Notes: generated by a model not told the origin, from the letters alone. DNA of 40,453 nt from Bacteroidota bacterium (GCA_024277895.1 JAJRUH010000129.1:1-40453), one strand, 5' to 3'. Shown: positions 15,912 to 25,430, counted from the stretch's first letter. Numbers and translations: made by a program.

Positions 15912-17462
15912 TTATCTTCTTCCCGAACGTCCGCTTGAGTGAGAGCTGCCGGAACGACTTCCGCTTGAGCGAGAACTTCCGGAAGAACGTGAACCGCTGC
16001 TGTAACTTGAACCGGAACGACTTCCGCTGCTGAAATTAGAGCGTGAACTGCTCGAACGTGAACCACTGTTATAACTTGAACGATTTCCGGATGAATTTGA
16101 TCGTGAACTTTTATTATAAGTTCTTCTGTTTCCGGAATTTCTGCTGCTGTAATTTGAACTGTTATTTGTTTTCGGTCGAGTGTACGAACTGCGATTATTG
16201 GTTCTTGAGCGGCTGCTGTAATTCGAATCAGAACCGGTATTCGGTCTGTTATAATTTGTTCGGTTATTACCGGAAGTATGATTTCGGTTCGAGTTATACG
16301 TTCGGTTATTACCTGAATTATTAGTTCCTGGATTGTAACCTGTATTTCTGCCGGATGAAGTTCTGTTATAATTTCTGCTTGTACTTGACGAACTTCTTCT
16401 TACAGTTGTGTTATTTACGGTATTAACTCTGTTACCATTTGTTCTTGAGTTTACTCTTCCGGAATTTGTTCCGTGATTAACTCTGTTACCGTTTGTTCTT
16501 GAATCTACTCTTCCGGAATTTGTTCCGTGATTAACTCTGTTACCGTTTGTTCTTGAATCTACTCTTCCGGAATTTGTTCCGGTATTAACTCTGTTACCAT
16601 TTGTTCTTGAGTTTACTCTTCCGGAATTTGTTCCGGTATTAACTCTGTTTACGTTAGATCTTCTTACAGTTGTGTTTCTGTCAGAGCCGGTATTTCTTAC
16701 GGCATTATTTCTGATTGTATTTCTTTTATCTCCGGAAACAGATGTTACTCCGTTAGTGTGTCTTACAGTATTATTTCTTGTACCGCTGCTTCTTTCTCCG
16801 GCATTTGTTCTGTAACGATTGCCGTATGCAGAATTATTTCTGTAAAATCTGTCATTGTAATAGGAATTATTGTAATATCCGTAGTTATAATAACCGCCGT
16901 ATCCCCAATAATTACCATAATAGCCGTCATTGTATCCGTTCCAATAGCTTCCGTATCCCCAAGAATTATAGTAATACGGACTGTTCCATCGATACCAAGA
17001 TCGTCCGTAATATGGTCGGTAATAATATCCCGAGTTATAAAACGGAGAATAATAATCATACCAAGCTCCGTATAAATAATAATCATCATAATAATCAGAG
17101 ATTATGTATGTTGAGCCATAGAAACGTCTTATTCGTGAAGAATAGGACGGATAATTATTATATACATAAACATCTACATTGCTGTTTCTGTCATTATTAA
17201 TGACAACTGTATCCGAATAATTACCGGTATCATCTGAATAACTTGAAACATTATTTTCTGCTGAATTTTCATCAGCATAATTATCATACACATCGTTGTC
17301 GGTATCATTTTGAACTACAGTTGTATTATTTTTGTCTTTTACAACAACTGTGGTTGTTTTTGAAGACGGATAAGCATCGTCATAATAATGTACAACTCGA
17401 GTTGTGGTACACGAGCTCAGGATAAAAAGTGCCGATCCGATTAATAAAAATAATTTTTTCAT
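15912..17462 (-). CDS. Repeat-rich Asn/Tyr/Ser/Arg lipoprotein, unknown function
   Basis: A 516-residue predicted lipoprotein: MKKLFLLIGSALFILSSC gives a lipobox cysteine at residue 18. Residues about 110-210 are a Tyr/Gly-rich block (YYDDYYLYGAWYDYYSPFYN). Residues about 270-350 hold four copies of an 18-residue repeat GTNSGRV[ND]SRTNGNRVN[TH]. The C-terminal 150 residues are Ser/Arg/Asn/Gly-rich and strongly basic, ending SGRSGRR. Such tails suggest an extended or matrix-like surface or periplasmic protein that binds anionic partners; that is inference. No known enzymatic domain. The start has a near-perfect AAGGAGG ribosome site 8-9 bases upstream (17471-17477), uncommon in this phylum, and a TTGACT/TATAAT-like pair (17545-17550, 17520-17525, spacing 19) lies before it. 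Confidence 0.75.
   Translation of the reverse strand: MKKLFLLIGSALFILSSCTTTRVVHYYDDAYPSSKTTTVVVKDKNNTTVVQNDTDNDVYDNYADENSAENNVSSYSDDTGNYSDTVVINNDRNSNVDVYVYNNYPSYSSRIRRFYGSTYIISDYYDDYYLYGAWYDYYSPFYNSGYYYRPYYGRSWYRWNSPYYYNSWGYGSYWNGYNDGYYGNYWGYGGYYNYGYYNNSYYNDRFYRNNSAYGNRYRTNAGERSSGTRNNTVRHTNGVTSVSGDKRNTIRNNAVRNTGSDRNTTVRRSNVNRVNTGTNSGRVNSRTNGNRVNTGTNSGRVDSRTNGNRVNHGTNSGRVDSRTNGNRVNHGTNSGRVNSRTNGNRVNTVNNTTVRRSSSSTSRNYNRTSSGRNTGYNPGTNNSGNNRTYNSNRNHTSGNNRTNYNRPNTGSDSNYSSRSRTNNRSSYTRPKTNNSSNYSSRNSGNRRTYNKSSRSNSSGNRSSYNSGSRSSSSRSNFSSGSRSGSSYSSGSRSSGSSRSSGSRSGSSHSSGRSGRR
16420..16650. repeat. Four 54-bp tandem repeats within the lipoprotein gene
   Basis: Units at 16420-16473, 16474-16527, 16528-16581 and 16582-16635 plus a partial unit to about 16650. 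Period 54 keeps frame (18 residues). Copies 2 and 3 are alike and copies 1 and 4 share other variants (CATTTG..GAGTTT), an A-B-B-A order pointing to recent duplication or conversion. Confidence 0.85.
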
Positions 17463-17683
17463 TTTTTGTTCCTCCTTTAGTTTGATTTAAAATGTTTTTC
17501 CGATTAATATATTCCAAAAATTATACCGGAGTTCTGAATTTTCAAGTCAATAAAATACAGCGTAAACTTTACATAACATACATTTAGTCTGTTAAGAAAT
17601 GCAAAATGTCAAGGAGTCAATTTAAAAAGTATTACAAAGTTTACTATTTATGTTAATAAAATGTCAGTAATATTTTTTAAAAT

Positions 17684-17718
17684 AAAAAATCCTCTGATAA
17701 AGAATCGAGGATTTTTTT
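17684..17718 (-). terminator. Terminator of pnp
   Basis: AAAAAATCCTC / GAGGATTTTTT, an 11-bp perfect stem with a 12-base loop and T-run, 29 bases after the pnp stop on the minus strand. The remaining 17526-17683 shows no gene. Confidence 0.8.
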
Positions 17719-17746
17719 GAAATATTATAAAAATTCAGAACTAAAT

Positions 17747-19906
17747 CTATTTTTTATCATCTTTTTTTTCGTCTTTTTTTCGTTCCGGTTTCGGCAACAA
17801 AGCTTTTCGAGATAATTTTAATTTTTTTGTTCTTGAATCAATACCTATTAATTTAACTTCAATTTCCTGACCTTCTTTAAGCACATCTTCTACTTTATTT
17901 GTTCTTTCATAAGAAATTTCAGAAATATGCAGCAAGCCGTCTTTACCGGGCAAAATTTCGACAAAAGCACCGAAATCGACAATTTTTTTCACTTTTCCTG
18001 TATAAACCTGACCGATTTCCGGAACAGCTGTTAATCCTTTAATATAATCTTTTGCTTCATTAATAGAATCTTGTGTCGGACCCATAATTACAACATTTCC
18101 CAAACTGTCAATTTCTTCAATTGTAATAGTTGTTTGAGTATCTTTTTGAATTTGTTGTATCATTTTTCCTCCCGGTCCGATTACTGTTCCTATCAAATCT
18201 CCGGGAATAATTATTGAAGTAATTCCGGGAACATGCGATTTATATTCTGCTCTCGGTTCGGAAATTGTTTTCAACATTTCATTTAAAATATGTGCTCGTC
18301 CTTCTTTTGCCTGCATAAGTGCCTGAGACAAAATTTCATACGGAAGTCCGTCAACTTTAATATCCATTTGGCAAGCAGTTATTCCGTCGGTTGTTCCGGT
18401 AACTTTAAAATCCATATCTCCGAGATGATCTTCATCTCCGAGAATATCCGATAATACTGCAAAATTTCCTTTATCATCAGTAATTAAACCCATTGCAATT
18501 CCGGAAACCGGTTTTTTCATTTTCACGCCTGTATCCATCAACGCCAATGTTCCGGCACAAACTGTAGCCATTGATGACGAACCGTTCGATTCTAAAATAT
18601 CAGATACAATTCTTATTGTATAAGGATTATCTTCCTTTTCAGGTAACATAGAAGCAAGTGCTCTGTGAGCCAAATTTCCGTGTCCTATTTCTCGTCTTCC
18701 TGTTCCTCTGTACGGTCTTGCATCTCCTGTAGAGAACGGCAAGAAATTATAATGCAATAAAAAGTTCGATTTACTTTGATCTAAAGGTCTGTCAACAGTT
18801 TGAACATCAAGCGGAGAGCCGAGCGTTACTGTTGATAAAGATTGGGTTTCGCCTCTGGTGAATATTGCCGAACCGTGAGCACCCGGTAAATAATCAATTT
18901 CACACCAAATAGGTCTGATTTCATTTAATTTTCTTCCGTCAAGACGAATTCTGTCGTGTAAAACCATATTTCTCACAACTTTTTTTTCTTCTTCGTGAAA
19001 ATATTTATCAATAAGAACAGTATTTAGTTCTTCTTGCTCTTCTTCTGAAAAACCGTCGATAAATTCTTGTTTTATTTCAGAAAATTTTTGGGTACGTTCA
19101 TGCTTTGATAAAGCAGATTTTGCAACTTCATATATTTTTTGACTTACTGCTTCTTTCAGCTTTGCTCTTAGTTCTTCATCGTCATCTTGTTCGTGATGAT
19201 ATTCTCTTTTTTCTATTACGCCTTTTTCTTCAGCCATTTCAAGTTGAACTTTGCAGTGTTTCTTAATTTCTTCGTGTCCGAATTTCATTGCTTCCAGCAT
19301 TTCTTCTTCGGAAATTTCTTTCATATCACCTTCAACCATCAAAATATTATCTATAGTTGCAGCAAGCATTATGTCAATTTCCGTATTTTCAAGTTGTGAA
19401 AAAGTCGGATTTATAATTAATTCGCCGTCAATTTTTCCCACCCTGACTTCGGAAATCGGTCCGTGAAAAGGAATATCGCTCACGGCAAGAGCTGCTGATG
19501 CAGCTAATCCGGCTAAAGCATCGGGCATAACTTCTTTTTCTCTGTCTGCTGAAATTAATTCAACATTTACGAATGTATCTGCATGATAATCAGAAGGGAA
19601 TAAAGGTCTTAAAGCTCTGTCGATTAAACGTGCAACAAGAACTTCTTCATCAGAAGGTCTGCCTTCTCTTTTTCTGAAACCGCCGGGAAATCGTCCTGCG
19701 GCAGCAAATTTTTCGCGATAATCTACCGATAAAGGCATAAAGTCTACATTTTCTTTTGCTTCTTTAGAGGAAACAACTGTTGCCAAAAGCATTGTATCTC
19801 CCTGTCTTACAACGACAGATCCGTCTGCTTGCTTTGCTAATTTTCCGGTTTCAATTTCTACTGTTCTTCCGTTTCCTATATCAATTTTTCTTGTAATAAT
19901 ATTCAT
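17747..19906 (-). CDS. pnp: Polyribonucleotide nucleotidyltransferase (PNPase)
   Basis: A 719-residue 3'-5' phosphorolytic exoribonuclease that works as a trimer. Two RNase PH domains (about 10-140 and 325-460) flank the alpha-helical middle domain. [16 protein letters not shown] lies in the first; [29 protein letters not shown] and [16 protein letters not shown] with catalytic aspartates lie in the second. A KH domain ([22 protein letters not shown], about 555-615) and an S1 domain ([34 protein letters not shown], about 622-692) follow, then a Lys-rich tail. Full length. It follows rpsO, the classic rpsO-pnp order, with a hairpin between the two genes that may reduce read-through. Confidence 0.97.
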   Translation of the reverse strand: MNIITRKIDIGNGRTVEIETGKLAKQADGSVVVRQGDTMLLATVVSSKEAKENVDFMPLSVDYREKFAAAGRFPGGFRKREGRPSDEEVLVARLIDRALRPLFPSDYHADTFVNVELISADREKEVMPDALAGLAASAALAVSDIPFHGPISEVRVGKIDGELIINPTFSQLENTEIDIMLAATIDNILMVEGDMKEISEEEMLEAMKFGHEEIKKHCKVQLEMAEEKGVIEKREYHHEQDDDEELRAKLKEAVSQKIYEVAKSALSKHERTQKFSEIKQEFIDGFSEEEQEELNTVLIDKYFHEEEKKVVRNMVLHDRIRLDGRKLNEIRPIWCEIDYLPGAHGSAIFTRGETQSLSTVTLGSPLDVQTVDRPLDQSKSNFLLHYNFLPFSTGDARPYRGTGRREIGHGNLAHRALASMLPEKEDNPYTIRIVSDILESNGSSSMATVCAGTLALMDTGVKMKKPVSGIAMGLITDDKGNFAVLSDILGDEDHLGDMDFKVTGTTDGITACQMDIKVDGLPYEILSQALMQAKEGRAHILNEMLKTISEPRAEYKSHVPGITSIIIPGDLIGTVIGPGGKMIQQIQKDTQTTITIEEIDSLGNVVIMGPTQDSINEAKDYIKGLTAVPEIGQVYTGKVKKIVDFGAFVEILPGKDGLLHISEISYERTNKVEDVLKEGQEIEVKLIGIDSRTKKLKLSRKALLPKPERKKDEKKDDKK

Positions 19907-19966
19907 TTTTCATTATGTATTAATGTTAATGTGTTTAGTGTATTTTCCGCAAATTAAATAAAAGAA

Positions 19967-19991
19967 AAAGGCATATAATATTTATGCCTTT
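19967..19991 (-). terminator. Hairpin between rpsO and pnp, possible attenuator
   Basis: On the minus strand AAAGGCAT pairs with ATGCCTTT, followed by TTTCTTTT. It sits just after the rpsO stop and would partly end the rpsO transcript, as at the rpsO-pnp junction of other bacteria. Confidence 0.55.
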
Positions 19992-20007
19992 CTCTTTAGG
20001 GGAAGAA

Positions 20008-20277
20008 TTACTTACGTAATCCGAGAGCCTTTATTAAATTACGATATCTTTCAATATCATTATTTTGTAAATATTTAAGTAACTTTTTTCTTTTTCCTAC
20101 CAATTTTATTAGCGCTCTTCTTGTATGATGATCTTTTTTATTTTTTTTAAGATGCTCATTTAAGTGCGTAATACGGTAGGAAAATAATGCTACTTGGCTC
20201 TCTACAGAACCGGTGTCATTATTAGACTTCCCGTACTGTTGAAAAATCTCTTGTTTTTTTTCTGCGTCTAAATACAT
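20008..20277 (-). CDS. rpsO: 30S ribosomal protein S15
   Basis: An 89-residue protein, the exact usual length. GSVESQVALFSYRITHLNEHLK and HHTRRALIKLVGKRKKLLKYL are the S15 signature segments that bind the 16S rRNA central domain and help assemble the platform. Located directly upstream of pnp on the same strand with a hairpin between. In enteric bacteria S15 represses its own translation through its leader; no such pseudoknot could be judged here. Confidence 0.98.
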   Translation of the reverse strand: MYLDAEKKQEIFQQYGKSNNDTGSVESQVALFSYRITHLNEHLKKNKKDHHTRRALIKLVGKRKKLLKYLQNNDIERYRNLIKALGLRK

Positions 20278-20480
20278 GAGTTAAAATAATTTATTTTTGT
20301 TAATAATTTAAGCGTGCAAATATATAAACTTTTATTTAAAACGCATTTATACATTTATTTATATTAAGAAAAATATTTTACGGTAAAATTTTAACTTTTT
20401 TCATTATTCGTATAATTACAAATAAAAACAGATATTTGCAAAAATTTAATTTTATAATCAGAAGCAAAATCTTTGGTTAC

Positions 20481-21386
20481 ATGATCCTCAAATTACTACA
20501 AAACAGAAATGTCATTCTTATTTCGGCGTTAATATTTGCATTTTTATTACCCGAAGGTTCAAAATATATTTCAGACTACACCTTATATATATTGGCTCTT
20601 GTTATGATTTTTTCTTTAACGGGTGTCAAACTGAACTTATTAAAAGACTATAAATCAACATTAAAGGTTTCCGGAGAAGCAATCTTGTATAATTTTATTT
20701 TTCAAGGTATTCTGTTATTGGGAATTGCATATTTCTCTTTTGATAAATCTATTTTCAACGGGTTTGTTGTACTGGCAGCTACGCCACCCGGTGTTGCGGT
20801 TATTCCTTTTACATATACGTTTAAAGGAAATCAGGATTTTTCATTCAGAGGAATTTTGGGTGCATATTTAGCATCCGTTATTTTATCTCCTTTAATTATT
20901 TATGTTTTTTCCGAAGGAGTAGTTCTTAACCCTATGATAATAATCGGAGTAACCGTAAAAATTATTGTCATACCGTTAATTTTATCCAGATTTCTTCTTA
21001 TTAAAAAAATATATCCCGTTACGGAAAAAGTTCGCGGAAAAGTTATTGACTGGGGGTTTGCATTAATAATATACACTGCCGTTGCCGTAAACAGAGATTT
21101 AATTTTTAATGAATATATAACGGTTCTGAAATCTGTCGGTATTTTATTTTTAAGTACTTTCGGAACAGGTGTATTATTTTTATTTATTCACAGAAAAACT
21201 TCCGATAAAAAACTTATAATAAGTAAAAACTTGATGCTGACCGTAAAAAGTTCGGGTTTTGCAATTGCCGTTACGTTAATTTTGTTTGAAGAAAAATCGG
21301 CAATACCCGCTGCCGTTATGAGTATTTTTGTATTATTATGGTTAATTACACTTAATATTTACTATTCAAAAAATAATAAAAGTTAA
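20481..21386 (+). CDS. Bile acid:sodium symporter (BASS/SBF) family membrane protein
   Basis: A membrane protein of 301 residues from the ATG at 20481 (MILKLLQNRN). A longer frame would start with TTG at 20436 and add 15 residues without hydrophobic or family character, so I prefer the ATG. It has about ten hydrophobic helices. The AATPPGVAVIPFTYTFKGNQDFSFRGILGAYLASVILSPLI segment resembles the SBF-family core helices, in which broken helices with Pro/Gly bind sodium and substrate. The conserved LALVMIFSLTGVKLNL near residue 45 fits too. The substrate is unknown; family members carry organic anions. No operon partner on this strand. Confidence 0.65.
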   Translation: MILKLLQNRNVILISALIFAFLLPEGSKYISDYTLYILALVMIFSLTGVKLNLLKDYKSTLKVSGEAILYNFIFQGILLLGIAYFSFDKSIFNGFVVLAATPPGVAVIPFTYTFKGNQDFSFRGILGAYLASVILSPLIIYVFSEGVVLNPMIIIGVTVKIIVIPLILSRFLLIKKIYPVTEKVRGKVIDWGFALIIYTAVAVNRDLIFNEYITVLKSVGILFLSTFGTGVLFLFIHRKTSDKKLIISKNLMLTVKSSGFAIAVTLILFEEKSAIPAAVMSIFVLLWLITLNIYYSKNNKS

Positions 21387-21457
21387 ACAAATATATTTTC
21401 ATACAGATAACACTAATTTACACAGAACAATTTTATTTTTTTAAATAATATTCAAAA

Positions 21458-22270
21458 TTAACTATTTAAATTATTGTTTATGATTTCGGTTAAAGGGTTT
21501 TCATTATTACTTACGGAAATCGTATATTTTTCTTTTAATATTTCGGGGGCATTTGAAACAATAAAACTTTTGCCGATAATATTCAGAAATTCAATATCAT
21601 TATAATCATTACCCAATCCTAATGTTTCCGACATACTTATTTTCAGTTCATTGCAAAGAAACTTTAAAGAGCTGCCTTTATTGACATTTTTAGGATATAT
21701 TTCCATCCAAACCGATTTATTATCAATGGGCGAACTTGCTCTTATTATACTGTATTCGGTAAATTCTTCGGTAATAATTTTTACAATCTCATCCGTTGGT
21801 GAAATTGCTATAAACCTGGAAGCATCACATAACATATTGAAATCATTTAATTCCGTGCTGTAATTTTTATACAGCATATTTAATCTGTCAAAATCGGGAT
21901 TATAATCAGAAAATCTTCTGTAAAAATATCTGTGACTGTCCGGTATTACATCTCTTACCTGAAAATCAATTTTTAATTCACACAATTTATTTGCTATATA
22001 TTTTACATCTTCGGCAGGCAGAAAATTTGCCTTTATTATTTCTTTTGTTTTGAAATTAATAATACCTCCCCCGGCATCAAAAATCAAATAATCAATCGGA
22101 AAATCGTTGTAAATTACTTCATTAAAACTGAACAGAGATCTTCCGGTAGCAATTATTCGAACAATCTTTTTTTTACCTAATTCTCGTAAAGTTTGAAAAT
22201 CTTTTTTTCCTGTTTTTTTTTTGTCATTCAGTAAAGTTCCGTCTAAATCAATTACAACTGCTTTATACAT
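21458..22270 (-). CDS. HAD-superfamily hydrolase, Cof/sugar-phosphatase type
   Basis: About 270 residues from the ATG at 22270 (MYKAVVIDLDGTLLND). An upstream in-frame ATG would add 17 residues before the DxDGT motif, atypical for the family. Motif I is D8-x-D10-G-T, with the nucleophile first; motif II is IATGRS; motif III is the lysine in NKGSSLKFL; motif IV is GLGNDYNDIEFL. A large C2-type cap between motifs II and III marks the Cof-like phosphatases, which remove phosphate from sugar phosphates or cofactors such as FMN and PLP. Substrate unknown. The start overlaps the end of the DUF1858 gene by 8 bases, so the two are probably coupled. Confidence 0.88.
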   Translation of the reverse strand: MYKAVVIDLDGTLLNDKKKTGKKDFQTLRELGKKKIVRIIATGRSLFSFNEVIYNDFPIDYLIFDAGGGIINFKTKEIIKANFLPAEDVKYIANKLCELKIDFQVRDVIPDSHRYFYRRFSDYNPDFDRLNMLYKNYSTELNDFNMLCDASRFIAISPTDEIVKIITEEFTEYSIIRASSPIDNKSVWMEIYPKNVNKGSSLKFLCNELKISMSETLGLGNDYNDIEFLNIIGKSFIVSNAPEILKEKYTISVSNNENPLTEIINNNLNS

Positions 22271-22535
22271 CTGTTTTATCAGTATTAATTTCTCTGAAAT
22301 TATTATAAACTTTTGCTTCAAAGTTATTATTTAATTCGTTAAGTTCTTTAACAAATTCATCAATTGCATTATTGTTAAAACCTTTTTCTTTTGCTGCTTC
22401 CTCTAAAGTTCCCCAAAGCGGTTCTCCGCAAACTATACAACGAATACCTTTTCTTGCCAAATACTCAACCGAAAAAGGATATTGTTCAACTAAATCTTCA
22501 ATCATTATACTTTTTGTAATATTTTCTTTTTCCAT
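22263..22535 (-). CDS. DUF1858 domain protein
   Basis: A 90-residue small protein with the DUF1858 pattern: TKSIMIEDLVEQYPFSVEYLARKGIRCIVCGEPLWGTLEEAAKEKG. The CIVC pair (residues about 33-36) is the family's conserved disulfide-type CxxC in a helical fold. DUF1858 occurs alone or fused to hybrid-cluster and related redox proteins, with function unproven. It overlaps the following HAD hydrolase gene by 8 bases. A TAGTTTTG -7 element lies on the minus strand at 22555-22562. Confidence 0.8.
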   Translation of the reverse strand: MEKENITKSIMIEDLVEQYPFSVEYLARKGIRCIVCGEPLWGTLEEAAKEKGFNNNAIDEFVKELNELNNNFEAKVYNNFREINTDKTDV

Positions 22536-22554
22536 TTGCGTAATTATTAAAATA

Positions 22555-22562
22555 CAAAACTA
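22555..22562 (-). promoter_or_regulatory. -7 element of the DUF1858-HAD pair
   Basis: TAGTTTTG on the minus strand, 20 bases before the ATG at 22535. A TTTG lies upstream at 22580-22583 with a 17-base spacer, slightly short. Confidence 0.4.
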
Positions 22563-22615
22563 TTAAAGAATTGATTAATCAAAAATTCATACATAAATTT
22601 TATTATTTTTAGCCC

Positions 22616-23482
22616 GTGAAAATATTCCTGTTAACAATATCAATTTTTATCGCAACAGTATCTTTTTCTCAACCGAAAGAAGAACTTGATTTATATTTTG
22701 ATGCTGTTTTTTCCGGAAATTATCCTGATGCAAAAAATCAATTATTTAAAATTAAACAAAAATATCCGAAAAGCGTTAAAACAAAATTAATTGTTGCCGA
22801 TTATTACTCCGTATTATTTGAAACAACCGGAGGAGAAGATAAATATTATAAAATTTGCAAAAAATATTCGGATGCGGCTGTTACACAACTGAAAAAGAGA
22901 AAAATAAATACTGACAATGATGTTTTCAGGATTATTTCGGCAAAATCTGTTCTTTTAAAAATCAGTGTCAAAAGAAAGGAATATTTAACTGCTGCCAAAA
23001 ATATGCAATCAATCATAAAATATTTTGAATATGCAACAGAACATCAAGAAAATGAAAAAATGAAATATATTTCAGGTATGTATCATTATTATGTTGAAAC
23101 TGCAAAAGAAGATTATCCTATTATATATCCCATACTAATGTTTTACCCAAACGGAAATAAGACAAAAGGTCTTAACTTACTGAAAGAATGCACAAAATCA
23201 TCAGACAGAAATATGCAAACAAGAAGTTTACACCAACTTGCATTAATTTATTACAAAGACGAAAAAAATGCAGCACTTTCAAAGTATTATTTTAAAAAAC
23301 TTTTAAAATCTTATCCTAAAAACCTTATTTGGCAAACAGAATATTTAAACGCTTTGAAAAAGTTCAATTTAATTGATGATTATCAAAAACAGAAAAAAAT
23401 TATTAAAAATATATTAATTAAAAATACGTTTTTAACTGAAACCCAAAAAAAATATTTTTTACAAGAAGCAGAAATATCATAA
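22616..23482 (+). CDS. Secreted hypothetical protein, helical/TPR-like
   Basis: A 288-residue protein that starts with GTG at 22616; no in-frame ATG gives the signal peptide MKIFLLTISIFIATVSFSQ, so GTG is favoured. The mature part is alpha-helical with TPR-like helices (DLYFDAVFSGNYPDAKNQLFKIKQKYPKS, RSLHQLALIYYKDEKNAALSKYYFKKLLKSYPKN). Probably periplasmic and used for protein-protein contact. I recognise no named family. It is followed 63 bases later by an ECF sigma gene on the same strand and may belong to its regulon. Confidence 0.65.
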   Translation: MKIFLLTISIFIATVSFSQPKEELDLYFDAVFSGNYPDAKNQLFKIKQKYPKSVKTKLIVADYYSVLFETTGGEDKYYKICKKYSDAAVTQLKKRKINTDNDVFRIISAKSVLLKISVKRKEYLTAAKNMQSIIKYFEYATEHQENEKMKYISGMYHYYVETAKEDYPIIYPILMFYPNGNKTKGLNLLKECTKSSDRNMQTRSLHQLALIYYKDEKNAALSKYYFKKLLKSYPKNLIWQTEYLNALKKFNLIDDYQKQKKIIKNILIKNTFLTETQKKYFLQEAEIS

Positions 23483-23545
23483 GTACAATAGATTTCATTC
23501 TTAAACTGAAAAAAACACTAACTCCGTGCAACTTTTTCAAACAGT

Positions 23546-24127
23546 ATGCAGTCTGAAACACGAAAGCGAATGATCGACTTACATCAAATAGTAAAAAAAT
23601 GCAAGGCATACGACAAAAAAGCTCAGAAAGAACTATACGATGTATATTCTCCTGTGTTATACGGTATATGTCTGAGATACAGCAAGTCAGAAGCAGAAGC
23701 AGAAGATGTTTTACAGGAAGGATTTGTTAAAATATTAACAAAAATTAATGATTTTAAAGATATAGGTTCTTTTGAAGGCTGGATGAAAAGAATAATTGTA
23801 AATACTGCAATTTCTTTTTATCATAAAAATAAAAAATATAACGAAACTTATGATATTGATGAAATAACAGAAAAAAATACCGAAAATTATGTGTGGGGAA
23901 ACGAAGATTTTACAAAAGAGGAGTTGTTAAAGGTTATAAACGATTTACCCGAAGGTTACAGAGTAATTTTTAATATGTATGCAATTGAAGGGTACAAACA
24001 CAAAGAAATAGCAGAGAAATTAAACATAAGCCATAACACATCAAAATCACAATATTTAAGAGCAAAAGAAAGAATACGAGAAAAATTAGAACAATTATCA
24101 AAAATTAAGATAAAGAATGTCAAGTAA
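23546..24127 (+). CDS. ECF-type RNA polymerase sigma factor
   Basis: A 193-residue sigma factor. Region 2: AQKELYDVYSPVLYGICLRYSKSEAEAEDVLQEGFVKIL and FEGWMKRIIVNTAISFYHK. Region 4: LPEGYRVIFNMYAIEGYKHKEIAEKLNISHNTSKSQYLRAKERIREKL, with a full helix-turn-helix. A second ATG at 23570 would give a protein starting MIDLHQIVKKC, equally plausible. Its end overlaps the next gene by 11 bases, so the pair is coupled, as in sigma/anti-sigma operons of Bacteroidota. Confidence 0.93.
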   Translation: MQSETRKRMIDLHQIVKKCKAYDKKAQKELYDVYSPVLYGICLRYSKSEAEAEDVLQEGFVKILTKINDFKDIGSFEGWMKRIIVNTAISFYHKNKKYNETYDIDEITEKNTENYVWGNEDFTKEELLKVINDLPEGYRVIFNMYAIEGYKHKEIAEKLNISHNTSKSQYLRAKERIREKLEQLSKIKIKNVK

Positions 24128-25430
24128 AGAAAATACAGAAAAGTTATTCAAGAATCAATTTGAAGCATTCAAACAAACTCCTTCGAGTTCTGTATGGAAA
24201 AAGATTGAGAGAAAAATGATTTTTAAGCGTTTTTTAAAATATAAACCATTGAGTTTAAACTTATGGAATATTATTGCAGTAACTGCAATAATTACTTCTG
24301 CAATTTTAATTACGCAAAATACAACACATAAAATTACAAAAAACCTTTTAACTGAAAAAACAATTAACAATGTTGTTACAAACAATAACATCAGGAAAAA
24401 ATCAAATGTAATTACCGATTACAAAAAAGAAACTGCAGAAAAAAGAAAAATCGAAAAAAAGATAACTCAAATTAATAATACTTTTAATAAAAAATCAGAA
24501 AATCAAATTTCGGACAAAAACGAAATTGAAGTTATTACCGACAATCTTCTGAAAGAAAATTACACAAATTCAGAATTAAAATCAAACAAAGAGGGGAAAA
24601 TAAATGTGAAATTAGCCGAACCTCATTCCGAATTCTCGGTAAGTACAAAAAATGCTTGTGAACCCGTTACAATTACATTTTTAAATGCATCCGAAAATTG
24701 CGACTCGTTTCATTGGGATTTCGGAAACGGAAAAACTTCATCTCAAAAAAATCCGACTTTTGTGTTCAATACTGCCGGAACATTTACTGTTACGCTTACC
24801 GTAACTTCCGGCAGTGTTTCTGATTTTACAAGTAAAAAAATTACAATTTATCCTAAACCTAATGCCGATTTTGAAATAGGAAATAAGAATAAAAATTTGT
24901 TTAATAATGAGAAAATAAATTTATTAAATAACAGTTCGGGTTATTCCAAGTGCATTTGGAATTTCGGAGATAACAATACTTCGACATACACAAACCCGAC
25001 ACACACATACGAAAATCCCGGAAATTACAAAATCTCGTTGATTTGTATTTCAGATAACAGATGTGCAGATACAACATATTTGACTAACGTAAAAATACAA
25101 GATATAAAATATAAATTAAGTTTTCCTACGGCTTTCAGTCCGGATAAAAGCGGTCAAAATAACGGATATTGGAATAATTCCTCATATCCGAACACAATCT
25201 TTCACCCTGTTGTAAGTACTGAAATATCAGAATATCACTTGCGAATATACAATAAGTACGGGACTTTAGTTTTCCAAAGTAACGATTTTAATATTGGCTG
25301 GAACGGTTTTTACCAAAATAAACCGGCACCTTCGGAAGTATATGTTTGGGAGTGCAGCGGAAAATTTGAAGACGGTAAACTTTTTAAGAAAACCGGCAAT
25401 TTAACTTTATTATACCTTCGAAACCAATAA
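24117..25430 (+). CDS. Membrane protein: anti-sigma-like N-terminus, PKD domains and CHU_C
   Basis: A 437-residue protein. Residues 1-47 are cytosolic and resemble the N-terminus of Bacteroidota anti-sigma or regulator proteins (KNQFEAFKQTPSSSVWKKIERKM). A transmembrane helix follows at about 48-66. Residues 70-165 are a Lys/Asn-rich linker. Two PKD-like domains lie at about 172-245 (HWDFGNGKTSSQKNP) and 248-328 (IWNFGDNNTSTYTNP). The C-terminal 100 residues match the gliding-motility-type domain CHU_C (FPTAFSPDKSG...YHLRIYNKYGTLVFQ...WNGFYQNKPAPSEVYVWE). CHU_C usually ends type IX-secreted surface proteins, but here there is no cleavable signal peptide, only a membrane anchor. Overlap with the sigma gene suggests it controls that factor. 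No zinc-finger is present. Confidence 0.8.
   Translation: MSSKENTEKLFKNQFEAFKQTPSSSVWKKIERKMIFKRFLKYKPLSLNLWNIIAVTAIITSAILITQNTTHKITKNLLTEKTINNVVTNNNIRKKSNVITDYKKETAEKRKIEKKITQINNTFNKKSENQISDKNEIEVITDNLLKENYTNSELKSNKEGKINVKLAEPHSEFSVSTKNACEPVTITFLNASENCDSFHWDFGNGKTSSQKNPTFVFNTAGTFTVTLTVTSGSVSDFTSKKITIYPKPNADFEIGNKNKNLFNNEKINLLNNSSGYSKCIWNFGDNNTSTYTNPTHTYENPGNYKISLICISDNRCADTTYLTNVKIQDIKYKLSFPTAFSPDKSGQNNGYWNNSSYPNTIFHPVVSTEISEYHLRIYNKYGTLVFQSNDFNIGWNGFYQNKPAPSEVYVWECSGKFEDGKLFKKTGNLTLLYLRNQ

Noticed and set aside
16420-16650. CRISPR-like array
   Set aside because: Units are contiguous 54-bp tandem copies without unique spacers, in frame within a coding gene.
16763-17200. Overlapping frames on both strands in the lipoprotein gene
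   Set aside because: Low-complexity Tyr/Asn codons leave other frames open; the lipobox frame is the only one with signal and repeat logic.
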